A DNA stretch of 9,597 nt from NCBI GenBank assembly GCA_021767885.1, contig JAASSM010000026.1, positions 1 to 9,597 of the forward strand, in the 5' to 3' direction. The translations under genes were made by a program, and so were the position numbers. Position 1 is the stretch's first letter. Every line of letters begins with the position of its first letter. Shown one piece after another: positions 1 to 6,822 of the stretch. This DNA is from a bacterium. Lineage in GTDB: Bacteria; Krumholzibacteriota; Krumholzibacteria; LZORAL124-64-63. The notes beneath the pieces are model-generated. The model saw nothing but the letters and a program-made list of their open reading frames with translations, was not told the origin of the DNA and ran no database searches.

Positions 1-1146
1 GACACCATCCCCTACCGCGGCAACGCGAAGAACATCCTGACCGTGGGCGCGGTGTTCGACGTGCCGGGCGGCTGGACCGTGCCCGCCGACGTGCAGGCCA
101 GCGCCTTCACCGGCTGGGGCCCCACCGACGACGGCCGCATCAAGCCCGACCTGGTGGCCAACGGCGTGACCCTCTACAGCCCGCTCGCCGGCTCGGACAC
201 CGAGTACGGCAGCTACTCGGGCACCAGCATGTCCGCCCCGAGCGTCACCGGCTCGCTGAACCTGATCCTCCAGCAGTACCGGACGTTGCAGGGCGACGCG
301 CCGCTGGCCAGCACCCTGAAGGCCGTGGCCCTGCACACCGCCAGCGAGGCGGGCCCCGGCTGGGGACCGGACTACATGTTCGGCTGGGGGCTGCTGAACA
401 CCGCCGGGGCCGCCCTGCTGGTGGCCGACCACGCCGACGGCGGGGCGCGGATCGTCGAGGGCTCGCTGGCGCCGGGCGCCACCGAGGAGCTCCTGATGTA
501 TCACGCCGGCAGCGGCAAGCTGAAGGTCACCGTGGCCTGGACCGACCCCGCCGGCGAGCCGCCGGCCTGGTCGCTCGATCCCCCGGACCCGGTGCTGGTG
601 CACGACCTCGAGCTCCGCGTCGAGCGGGTCGAGGACGGCACGGTGTTCCTGCCCTGGGTGCTCGATCCGGCCAATCCCGCGCTGGCCGCCACCACGGGAG
701 TGAACTTCCGCGACAACGTGGAGCAGGTCGACGCCACCGGGGCCGGCTCCGGACTCTACCGCGTGACGGTGAGCCACGCCGGGACGCTCGCCGGCCCCCA
801 GGCGTACTCGCTGGTGCAGACGGGCCTGCAGCCGGTGCCCACCGGCGCGCCGGACGTGGCGCGAGCCCCCGGGACGCGGCTGCTGGGCGCGGCGCCCAAC
901 CCCTTCAACCCACGCACCGAGGTGGCGCTCGCGGTGGCGCGCGGCGGCCCGGCCCGGGTGGAGGTCTTCGACACGCGCGGCCGCCGGGTGGCCGTCCTGC
1001 ACGACGGGTCGCTTGCCGCCGGTGAGCACCGCCTGGCCTGGGATGGCCGCGACCAGGCTGGCCAGCCCGCGGCCGCGGGCGTCTACCTGGTGCGCCTGCG
1101 CGCCGCCGGGAGCACCGACGTGCTGCGCATCGCCCTGGTCAAGTGA
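1..1146 (+). CDS. S8 (subtilisin-like) serine protease, C-terminal part, with FlgD-like/T9SS-type sorting domain
   Basis: The frame is open from the window edge, so the 5' part of the gene is missing; 381 residues are visible. Residues 74-80 read GTSMSAP, the subtilase motif around the catalytic serine (Ser76), preceded by a typical 'GRIKPDLVANG' stretch (45-55). The catalytic Asp and His must lie upstream, outside the window. Residues about 150-275 look like the beta-sandwich domain that follows the catalytic domain in KP-43-like subtilases (VTVAWTDPAGEP, then LVHDLELRVE, then FRDNVEQVDATGAGSG). Residues about 292-381 form a FlgD-Ig / type-A sorting-like module: 'APNPFNP', 'VEVFDTRGRRVAVL', 'HRLAWDGRDQAG', 'AAGVYLVRL'. 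It is therefore probably an exported, surface-bound or secreted protease that degrades extracellular protein. It stops with TGA and is followed by hairpins and the etfB promoter. The family call is firm; substrate and export route are inferred. Confidence 0.93.
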   Translation, partial: DTIPYRGNAKNILTVGAVFDVPGGWTVPADVQASAFTGWGPTDDGRIKPDLVANGVTLYSPLAGSDTEYGSYSGTSMSAPSVTGSLNLILQQYRTLQGDAPLASTLKAVALHTASEAGPGWGPDYMFGWGLLNTAGAALLVADHADGGARIVEGSLAPGATEELLMYHAGSGKLKVTVAWTDPAGEPPAWSLDPPDPVLVHDLELRVERVEDGTVFLPWVLDPANPALAATTGVNFRDNVEQVDATGAGSGLYRVTVSHAGTLAGPQAYSLVQTGLQPVPTGAPDVARAPGTRLLGAAPNPFNPRTEVALAVARGGPARVEVFDTRGRRVAVLHDGSLAAGEHRLAWDGRDQAGQPAAAGVYLVRLRAAGSTDVLRIALVK

Positions 1147-1160
1147 TCCGCCGCCGCCCC

Positions 1161-1181
1161 GGTGGCGGAATTGACGCCACC
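1161..1181. repeat. Inverted repeat overlapping the etfB -35 region (operator or terminator candidate)
   Basis: GGTGGCG (1161-1167) and CGCCACC (1175-1181) are perfect 7-bp arms around a 7-nt loop. The right arm overlaps the TTGACG -35 hexamer, so a protein bound here could block etfBA transcription. The repeat also lies just 14 nt after the protease stop codon and could act as an RNA hairpin ending that transcript, but no T-run follows it. The repeat is seen directly; its role is undecided. Confidence 0.45.
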
Positions 1182-1199
1182 GCGGGGCGGTCCTATCAT
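1171..1199 (+). promoter_or_regulatory. Sigma70-type promoter for etfBA
   Basis: TTGACG (1171-1176; 5 of 6 bases match TTGACA) and TATCAT (1194-1199; 5 of 6 match TATAAT) are separated by exactly 17 bp. This is the best promoter match I found in the window. It points towards etfB, with an expected transcript start near 1205-1207, giving a leader of about 80 nt that contains the hairpin at 1216-1239. Confidence 0.65.
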
Positions 1200-1215
1200 G
1201 CCCGCTGAACGGTTC

Positions 1216-1239
1216 GCGGCGCCCCGCCCGGGGCGCCGC
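1216..1239 (+). promoter_or_regulatory. GC-rich hairpin in the etfB 5' leader
   Basis: GCGGCGCCCC (1216-1225) and GGGGCGCCGC (1230-1239) form a perfect 10-bp, all-G/C stem closed by the 4-nt loop GCCC. It lies about 10 nt after the predicted transcript start and about 38 nt before the etfB Shine-Dalgarno sequence. A short 'TGGTTTCC' follows, too weak for a convincing intrinsic terminator. It could stabilise the 5' end of the mRNA or act as an attenuator, or it could be part of the termination region of the upstream protease. The structure is seen; its function is inferred. Confidence 0.5.
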
Positions 1240-1287
1240 TGGTTTCCACCGCCCCCTCGATCCCTGCGCCCGACCCAAGGAGGAGCC

Positions 1288-2070
1288 ATGAAGATCGCGG
1301 TCTGCGTCAAGCAGGTGCCCGATTCCGAGACCCGGATCAACCTGTCCGGTCCGGTCCCCGAGCTCGATCGCTCGAACTTCACCATGGTCATCAACCCGTA
1401 CGACCAGTTCGCCGTGGAAGAGGCCGTCCAGATCAAGGAGCGGCTCGGCGAGGGCGAGGTCACCGTGGTGACCGTCGGCCCCGAGTCCGGCGTGCGCGAG
1501 ATGCTCAAGAAGGACTGCCTGGCCGTGGGCTGCGACAAGGCCGTCATCATCGACGACCCCGCCCTCGGCGGCGCCGACCCCTTCGCCACCGCCCAGGCGC
1601 TGGCCGCCGCGCTGAAGCGCGAGTCCCACGACCTGGTGCTCTTCGGCATCAAGGCCATCGACGACGACGCCAGCCAGGTGGGCGTGATGTGCGCCGAGCT
1701 GCTGGGCCTGCCCCACGTCGGCTACATCGGCAAGCTGGAGCTCGGCGACGGCCAGCTCACCGCGCATCGCGAGATCGAGGGCGGCATCGAGGTGGTCCAG
1801 AGCTCCACGCCCTGTGTCCTGACCTGCGGCAAGGGGCTGAACGAGCCCCGCCTGCCCAGCCTGCCCAACATCATGAAGGCCGGCATGAAGCCGGTGGAGG
1901 TGCTGGACTGCGCCGGCCTGGGGATCGAGGCCCCGCAGGCGCTCACCGAGGTCAAGCAGTACGCGCCGCCGCCGCCGCGCGGAGAGTGCAAGATGATCGA
2001 CGCCGAGGATCCGGCCGCTGCCGCTCGCGAGCTGGCGCGTGCCCTGCACGAGGACGCCAAGGTCATCTGA
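1288..2070 (+). CDS. etfB: Electron transfer flavoprotein, beta subunit (EtfB/FixA)
   Basis: This 260-residue protein has the usual family length. With EtfA it forms the soluble cytoplasmic ETF heterodimer, which accepts electrons from acyl-CoA and other dehydrogenases and passes them to a membrane oxidoreductase. Visible motifs are VKQVPDSE (7-14), NPYDQFAVEEA (36-46), the nucleotide-binding-region motif AIDDDASQVG (123-132), REIEGG (161-166) and the family signature EPRLPSLPNIMKA (186-198). The AIDDD form resembles classical dehydrogenase-linked ETFs (human ETFB has AIDDD) rather than the DGDTAQVG form typical of bifurcating ETFs, so a conventional role is favoured. The start at 1288 follows a perfect AAGGAGGAG (1277-1285); an in-frame upstream extension to 1162 would span the promoter and is rejected. 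etfA follows 22 nt later. Confidence 0.97.
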   Translation: MKIAVCVKQVPDSETRINLSGPVPELDRSNFTMVINPYDQFAVEEAVQIKERLGEGEVTVVTVGPESGVREMLKKDCLAVGCDKAVIIDDPALGGADPFATAQALAAALKRESHDLVLFGIKAIDDDASQVGVMCAELLGLPHVGYIGKLELGDGQLTAHREIEGGIEVVQSSTPCVLTCGKGLNEPRLPSLPNIMKAGMKPVEVLDCAGLGIEAPQALTEVKQYAPPPPRGECKMIDAEDPAAAARELARALHEDAKVI

Positions 2071-2092
2071 CCGGCTGCCCAGGAGGAACGTC

Positions 2093-3067
2093 ATGCCCAA
2101 TATCGCCGTGTTCATCGAGCAGCGCGCCGGCCAGATCAAGACCGTGGCCTGGCAGACGCTGGCCGCCGCCCGCAGCCTGGCCGACGCCCAGGGGGGCGAG
2201 GTCTGGGGCGTGCACCTGCACGCCGGCAGCTGCAACGTCGACGCCGACGCCGGCAAGTACGGCGCCCACAAGGTCTTCACCGCCGAGGCGCCAGAGTTCG
2301 AGAGGTACGACAGCGAGCTCTGGACCCAGGCCCTGGTGGCCTTCGTCCAGGAGCAGAAGCCGGACGTCCTGCTCCTCGGCGCCACCGCCCTGGGCAAGGA
2401 CCTGGCCCCGCGCCTGGCCGCCCGGCTGCAGGCCGCCTGCATCAGCGACGCCGTGGAGCTGCGCTGGGAGGACGGCCTGGTGGCCCGCCGCCCGGTCTTC
2501 GCCGGCAAGTGCTTCGCGGACGTGGCGCCGCGGTCGGAGCTGGCCATCGTCGGCATCCGGCCCAACGCCTTCCCGCCCACCGAGGTGGGCGGCACCGCCG
2601 AGGCCGTGAGCTTCCGTCCGGCGCTGGACGCCGGCGCCGCCAGGGCCCGGGTCACGGCCGAGGAGACCGCCGCCGCCGGCGCCGTGTCGCTCACCGAGGC
2701 GGAGATCGTGGTCTCCGGCGGCCGCGGCCTGAAGGGGCCCGAGAACTACGTGCTCATCGAGAAGCTGGCCGATGCCTTCGGGGCGGCCGCGGGCGCCAGC
2801 CGCGCCATCGTCGATGCCGGCTGGGTGGATTACAGCCACCAGGTGGGACAGACCGGCAAGACGGTCTCGCCGAACCTCTACGTGGCCTGCGGCATCTCCG
2901 GCGCCATCCAGCACCTGGCGGGCATGAGCTCGAGCAAGTGCATCGTGGCGATCAACAAGGACGCCAATGCGCCGATCTTCAAGGTGGCCGACTATGGCAT
3001 CGCCGGCGACCTGTTCGAGATCCTGCCCACGCTGACGGAGGCCGTCCAGGAGGTGCGCAAGGGCTGA
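2093..3067 (+). CDS. etfA: Electron transfer flavoprotein, alpha subunit (EtfA/FixB)
   Basis: This 324-residue subunit of ETF carries the FAD-binding domain. The N-terminal half (about 1-185) is the ETF alpha/beta domain, including [20 protein letters not shown] (93-112). The C-terminal half binds [15 protein letters not shown] (208-219), SRAIVDAGW (236-244), [15 protein letters not shown] (249-263), [12 protein letters not shown] (267-278) and the family signature [19 protein letters not shown] (288-306). There is no added ferredoxin domain. The start at 2093 is preceded by AGGAGGA (2081-2087) and lies 22 nt after the etfB stop, so the two subunits are almost certainly co-transcribed and made together. 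The gene ends 118 bp before the end of the convergent TPR gene, with a hairpin between. The family call is firm; the partner dehydrogenases are not in the window. Confidence 0.97.
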   Translation: MPNIAVFIEQRAGQIKTVAWQTLAAARSLADAQGGEVWGVHLHAGSCNVDADAGKYGAHKVFTAEAPEFERYDSELWTQALVAFVQEQKPDVLLLGATALGKDLAPRLAARLQAACISDAVELRWEDGLVARRPVFAGKCFADVAPRSELAIVGIRPNAFPPTEVGGTAEAVSFRPALDAGAARARVTAEETAAAGAVSLTEAEIVVSGGRGLKGPENYVLIEKLADAFGAAAGASRAIVDAGWVDYSHQVGQTGKTVSPNLYVACGISGAIQHLAGMSSSKCIVAINKDANAPIFKVADYGIAGDLFEILPTLTEAVQEVRKG

Positions 3068-3108
3068 CGGCGACCCCGGTCGGCCCGCACCCGGATTCCG
3101 GAACCAGG

Positions 3109-3143
3109 ACGAGGGGCCGCCCCGCACGGGACGGCCCCTTCGT
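3109..3143. terminator. Probable bidirectional terminator between convergent etfBA and the otsA block
   Basis: GGGGCCG (3113-3119) pairs with CGGCCCC (3132-3138). Inside this stem, CCC (3121-3123) pairs with GGG (3128-3130) across one C-A mismatch, closed by the loop GCAC. The stem extends outward, with ACGA (3109-3112) pairing with TCGT (3140-3143) around one bulged T. Plus-strand transcripts end in TTCGTGTGT; the minus-strand side has only a weak T-tract. The position, 46 nt after the etfA stop and between convergent genes, supports termination for both units. Confidence 0.65.
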
Positions 3144-3184
3144 GTGTCCGGTGGCGGCCACGGGCCCGGGCCCGCCGCCGCTCC

Positions 3185-4036
3185 TCACTGACGCTGCAGG
3201 AGCGACCAGACGTCCGACATGTCCAGGCCCGCCTTTTCCGCCTTCACGGCATGGCTGTAGGCGCCCATGTAGTCCTCGCGGTGGGCGCTGGCCACCGCCA
3301 GCCAGCGGTGGGCGGCGGGGTGGTCGTCGTCGAGGTCCAGGGCCGCCCGGGCCGAGGCCAGGGCGTCGGCGTACTCGCCGACACGGCAGAGCAGTCCCGC
3401 GCGGTCGGCGTGGGCATCGGCGAGACGCGGTTCCAGGGCCAGGGCCCGATCCAGGGCCGCCAGGGCCGCCTGGATCTGCTGCTGACCCTCGAGCGCCGCG
3501 GCGAGGGCCGCGTACAGGCGCGCCGACTCCTCCTCGGCGAGGAACTCGCGGCAACGTCTCTCGGCCGCGCGCAGGTGGCCGGCGGCCACCAGGCAGTGCA
3601 CCAGCCGCTCGCGGGCGGCGACGGCCCGGGCATCGGCCGCCAGGGCGGCCTCGTAGCGCTCGGCGGCCGAATCCAGCCAGCCGAGCTCGAGATAGACGTC
3701 GCCCAGCTGCAGGTGCGCGGGCGCGTAGCTCGGCTCCATGGTGAGGGCTTCCTCGGCGGCGGTGGCGGCATCGTTGAGGCGGCCGAGGCCCCGGTAGACC
3801 TCCGCCAGCATGGTGAGCATCTCGGGGGAGCCGGGCGAGCGGTCCAGGCCCTCCTCGAGGATCTCCGCGGCCTCGGCGAGATCGCCGGCCTGCAGGGGGA
3901 CGGCGGCCGCGCGCAGGTAGTTGGTGGCCGCCTGGGCGCCCAGCGAATGGTCGGTTGCGGCCAGGGACGGACCGGCGGCCAGGCCGCAGACCAGGGGCAG
4001 GGCGAAGAAGGCGAGGCAACGGCAGGCGGTGCGCAT
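3185..4036 (-). CDS. Exported tetratricopeptide-repeat (TPR) protein
   Basis: The protein has 283 residues. Residues 1-26 form a signal peptide: RTACR at the front, a hydrophobic core LAFFALPLVCGLAAG, and an SLA/A cleavage site near 26-27. There is no convincing lipobox, so a periplasmic or secreted protein is more likely than a lipoprotein. The rest is about seven 34-residue TPR units, roughly 37-70, 71-104, 105-138, 139-172 (degenerate), 173-206, 207-239 and 240-272, with the usual Gly/Ala/Pro pattern (for example AGDLAEAAEILEEGLDRSPG and AHLQLGDVYLELGWLDSAAE). TPRs are protein-binding scaffolds, and no catalytic domain is present. The start is supported by GGGGAGA 7 nt upstream. It lies 85 nt after the flavoenzyme gene on the same strand and may be the last gene of that operon. 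The specific role is unknown. Confidence 0.85.
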   Translation of the reverse strand: MRTACRCLAFFALPLVCGLAAGPSLAATDHSLGAQAATNYLRAAAVPLQAGDLAEAAEILEEGLDRSPGSPEMLTMLAEVYRGLGRLNDAATAAEEALTMEPSYAPAHLQLGDVYLELGWLDSAAERYEAALAADARAVAARERLVHCLVAAGHLRAAERRCREFLAEEESARLYAALAAALEGQQQIQAALAALDRALALEPRLADAHADRAGLLCRVGEYADALASARAALDLDDDHPAAHRWLAVASAHREDYMGAYSHAVKAEKAGLDMSDVWSLLQRQ

Positions 4037-4121
4037 CGTGCGTCTCCCCGGAGCGAGGCTGGGCGGGCGTTGTGCACGCCGCGGACGGGATCACCCCGGG
4101 AAGATCAAGAACCGTACCGGC

Positions 4122-5189
4122 TCAGACGGCGTCCGATGCGGCCGTCCCCTCGATGCGCTGCAGGGCGCCGGCCACGGCGAGGTCGGCATCGCGGACCAGC
4201 TCCTCGAGGATCTCGCGCAGGGGCTGCACCCTGTGGATCAGGCCCACCGACTGGCCGGCCATGAGGGAGCCGCGCTCGACGTTGCCCTCCACGGCGCCCT
4301 CGCGCAGGCTGCCCACCCAGTAGTGTTCCACCTCGTACTGGGCGTCCTGGCGGTTGATCTCGCCGCGCTCGAGGCGTCCGAGGAGTTCGAGCTGCAGCTT
4401 GCCGAACTGGTCCATGGCCGGATTGTTCAGCGCCCGGACCGCCACCACCGGCAGCTTGCTGCTGTACTGGGGAGTGGCGATGGCCTCGCGGGAGCGGGCC
4501 TTGATGAAGACCTCCTTGAAGCGCGGATGCGCCTGGCACTCCTCGGCCACCACGAAGCGGGTCCCCATCTGGGCCCCCGCGGCGCCCATCAGGCCGAGAT
4601 GCCCCACCATGCCGCCGTGGGCGATGCCGCCGGCCACGAACACGGGAACGCGATCGGCGTACTCGAAGAGCACGTCCTGCAGGAGCACGGCCGTCGAGAC
4701 GTGCCCGATGTGCCCGCCGGCCTCGGCCCCCTCGAGGATCAGGCCGTCGGCGCCGTAATCGATCATCCGGCGGGCGATGCTCGGATTGGACGCGAAGCAG
4801 AGGACCTTCGCGCCGCTGGCCTTGGCCTTCTCCACCTCGGTGCGGCGCGGGATGGACCCCGCGAAGACGATGTGGCTGAGGCCCACCTGGCAGAGGATCT
4901 CCAGGTGCGCGAGGTAGTTGGGCGCGATGGTGATGAGGTTGGCCGCGAACGGCCGGTCGGTGAGCTCCTGGGTCTTCTGGACCTCGGCCTCGAACAGGTC
5001 GGGCGGCATGTTGCCGGCGGCCAGGCTGCCGAAGGCGCCGAGGTTGCTCATGCGCGAGACCAGGTTGGCCTCGCTGATCCAGGTCATGGCGCCGCACATG
5101 ATGGGCACCTCGCACCCGAGGAACTCCCGGCCGCGGGCGAAGATCCGCTCCAGACGCGGCGTGAGGGTGACCGGTCGCTCGCTGGTCAT
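4122..5189 (-). CDS. FabK-like enoyl reductase / nitronate monooxygenase family flavoprotein
   Basis: This 355-residue protein is predicted to be an FMN-dependent TIM-barrel enzyme. Motifs are VPIMCGAMTWISEANLVS (28-45), GAFGSLAAGNM (51-61), EGAEAGGHIG (153-162, His160 at the position of the FabK/NMO active-site His), VPVFVAGGIAHGG (181-193, phosphate binding), QMGTRFVVAEECQAHPRFKE (207-226) and GSLMAGQSVGL (307-317). The EAGGHIG block, the TRFVV..E..AHP..KE block and the late S-MAGQ-GL block resemble FabK, the NAD(P)H-dependent enoyl-ACP reductase of fatty-acid synthesis. Annotation pipelines often label such proteins nitronate monooxygenase, and I cannot settle the substrate. At 355 residues it is somewhat longer than FabK (about 320), mostly from an N-terminal extension and an insert near 260-285. 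The ATG at 5189 has no strong Shine-Dalgarno (only AGCGAGA), unlike its neighbours. It lies 56 nt after otsA on the same strand, suggesting co-transcription. Confidence 0.85.
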   Translation of the reverse strand: MTSERPVTLTPRLERIFARGREFLGCEVPIMCGAMTWISEANLVSRMSNLGAFGSLAAGNMPPDLFEAEVQKTQELTDRPFAANLITIAPNYLAHLEILCQVGLSHIVFAGSIPRRTEVEKAKASGAKVLCFASNPSIARRMIDYGADGLILEGAEAGGHIGHVSTAVLLQDVLFEYADRVPVFVAGGIAHGGMVGHLGLMGAAGAQMGTRFVVAEECQAHPRFKEVFIKARSREAIATPQYSSKLPVVAVRALNNPAMDQFGKLQLELLGRLERGEINRQDAQYEVEHYWVGSLREGAVEGNVERGSLMAGQSVGLIHRVQPLREILEELVRDADLAVAGALQRIEGTAASDAV

Positions 5190-5245
5190 GCTGGCATCTC
5201 GCTTTCGCTGGGGTGGCACCGCGCCGGTGGCGGCCTCCCGACGTA

Positions 5246-6754
5246 TTACCCGCTCCCGGCCTCGGCCGCAAGATCCTCCGTGCCGGGATAGTACTCGTCC
5301 ACCGTGGGGAAGTCCGCCAGGCGTCGCTGCAGGGCCGTCTGCAGGAAGATGTCCACCCACCAGAACACGTCCTGCTTGCGGACGCCACGCCGCAGGGCGG
5401 TCATGCGCCGGGCGCGCTCCTGCGCGGGCATGGCCAGCGCCTGCCGGATGGCCTCGGCCATGCCGACGATGTCGTGGGGATTGAACAGCACCGCGTGGCG
5501 ATGCATCTGCGCCGCCGCGCCGGCGAACTCGCTGAGCAGCAGCACGCCCTTGCGGTCCACCTGGCTGGCGCAGTACTCCTTGGCCACGAGGTTCATGCCG
5601 TCCTTCCACGGCGAGGCGATGAGCAGCTCGGCCGTCCGGTAGTAGGCCAGGAGCTCCTCGCGCTCGAGGCTGCGATAGAGGTAGTGCACGGGGATCCAGC
5701 CGGGCCGGGAGAACTCGCCGTTGATGCGGGCGCTGAGCCGCTCGATCTCCTGCTTGAGCCGGTCGTAATGGGGGATCTCCCAGCGGCTCGGCACCACCAC
5801 CTGCACCAGCGAGACCTTCTCGCACAGTTCCGGGTGCTCCCGCAGCAGGTGGCGGAAGGCACGGAGCTTCTCCGGGATGCCCTTGGTGTAGTCGAGGCGG
5901 TCGACGCCCAGGATGATCTGCCGGTCGGGGTAGTTCTCGTGCAGGGACCAGGCGCGCTCGGCCACGGCGTCGGCGGAGGCGTCGCGGGCGAAGCCGCGGT
6001 AATCGATGCTGATGGGGAAGGCGCCCGCCAGGACCCGGCGCTCGCGGTCGCGCCGCCGGATCACCGTGCGGCCGCCCGTGGTGCGGACGGAGACCTCGTC
6101 GCCCATCATGATGCTCACGCAGCGCGCGAAGTGGCGCCGGTCTCGCTGGGTCTGGAAACCGACCAGGTCGAACTCCAGCAGATCCTCGATGATCTGACGC
6201 CGCCAGGGCAGCTTGAGGAAGACGTCGGCCGGCGGGAAGGGGATGTGCAGGAAGAAGGCCAGGCGCTGCTGGATGCCGCGCTCCCGCAGCTCGCGCGCCA
6301 CGCGGATCAGGTGGTAGTCGTGGATCCAGACGAAGTCGTCCCTCTGCACGGCGCCGGCCACGGTATCGGCGAAGCGGGCGTTGATGCGGGAGTAGACGTC
6401 CCACGCCTCCGGCTCGAAGCGGCAGCGCGAGGTCATGTCGTGGAAGAGGGGCCACAGCACCTCGTTGGCGAAGACGCGGTAGAACTGCTGCTTCTCCTCG
6501 GCGTCCATGAACACCGGGACGAGGTCGTAGCCGAGCTGGCCCACCGCGCCGGAGATGGCCCGGCGCAGATCCTGGTCCGGCGGATCGGTGGTGCCGGGCC
6601 AGCCGACCCAGACCCCGCCGCGGTCGCGCAGCACGGGCGCCAGGGCGGTGACCAGACCGCCCGCGCCGGGCCGTACCTGCCAGCCGGATTCCTGCCGCTG
6701 CATCACCAGCGGCAAGCGATTCGAAACGATGAGCAACCGTCCGCCTTCGGCCAT
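5246..6754 (-). CDS. otsA: Trehalose-6-phosphate synthase (OtsA, GT20 family)
   Basis: This 502-residue cytoplasmic glycosyltransferase joins glucose from UDP-glucose (or another NDP-glucose) to glucose-6-phosphate to make trehalose-6-phosphate, the first step of the OtsAB route to the osmolyte trehalose. Visible motifs are SNRLP (11-15), RPGAGGL (28-34, donor-binding loop), GWPG (51-54), WPLFH (101-105), WIHDYHL (143-149), HIPFP (170-174), DLVGFQT (196-202), GVDRLDYTKGIPEK (283-296, with Arg286 and Lys291 as phosphate-binding residues), DGMNLVAKEY (385-394) and LSEFAGAA (407-414). It is slightly longer than E. coli OtsA (474). No OtsB phosphatase domain is fused, and no otsB gene is in the window. 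The ATG at 6754 is chosen over an in-frame GTG at 6772 because the GTG overlaps the Shine-Dalgarno. It stops with TAA at 5246-5248. Confidence 0.96.
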   Translation of the reverse strand: MAEGGRLLIVSNRLPLVMQRQESGWQVRPGAGGLVTALAPVLRDRGGVWVGWPGTTDPPDQDLRRAISGAVGQLGYDLVPVFMDAEEKQQFYRVFANEVLWPLFHDMTSRCRFEPEAWDVYSRINARFADTVAGAVQRDDFVWIHDYHLIRVARELRERGIQQRLAFFLHIPFPPADVFLKLPWRRQIIEDLLEFDLVGFQTQRDRRHFARCVSIMMGDEVSVRTTGGRTVIRRRDRERRVLAGAFPISIDYRGFARDASADAVAERAWSLHENYPDRQIILGVDRLDYTKGIPEKLRAFRHLLREHPELCEKVSLVQVVVPSRWEIPHYDRLKQEIERLSARINGEFSRPGWIPVHYLYRSLEREELLAYYRTAELLIASPWKDGMNLVAKEYCASQVDRKGVLLLSEFAGAAAQMHRHAVLFNPHDIVGMAEAIRQALAMPAQERARRMTALRRGVRKQDVFWWVDIFLQTALQRRLADFPTVDEYYPGTEDLAAEAGSG

Positions 6755-6762
6755 GACCGGGA

Positions 6763-6770
6763 CCTCCTCC
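6763..6770 (-). promoter_or_regulatory. Shine-Dalgarno sequence that fixes the otsA start
   Basis: On the minus strand GGAGGAGG lies 8 nt before the ATG at 6754. The alternative GTG at 6772 overlaps the left end of this sequence and would leave no ribosome-binding site of its own, so the shorter 502-residue protein is preferred. Confidence 0.8.
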
Positions 6771-6822
6771 ACGTCCGCTTCCGGGCCCGCCTGCCGATCC
6801 TCGCGAGCCCTGACGATTTCAC

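Noticed and set aside
1162..1287. Upstream in-frame extension of etfB by 42 codons
   Set aside because: It would place coding sequence over the promoter and leader hairpin, adds a Pro/Arg-rich tail absent in EtfB, and ignores the perfect Shine-Dalgarno before 1288.
1288..3067. EtfBA as an electron-bifurcating complex
   Set aside because: EtfB has the classical AIDDD form, and neither a ferredoxin domain in EtfA nor a bifurcation partner is visible; kept only as a less likely alternative.
2063..3127. Minus-strand 354-residue open frame antisense to etfA, and a plus-strand frame at 2509-3744
   Set aside because: Low-complexity Gly/Ala/Arg shadows of etfA and the TPR gene, with no motif and no plausible start context.
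5190..5245. Small inverted repeat CACCG-CGC-CGGTG (near 5216-5228) between otsA and the FabK-like gene
   Set aside because: Five-bp arms with a 3-nt loop are expected by chance in this GC content, and no T-run follows.
4122..6455. A single 777-residue minus-strand open frame covering the FabK-like gene and much of otsA
   Set aside because: Only the last 355 residues look like a protein family. The upstream part is an Arg/Ala/Gly/Pro-rich out-of-frame reading of otsA with no motif, an artefact of high GC.
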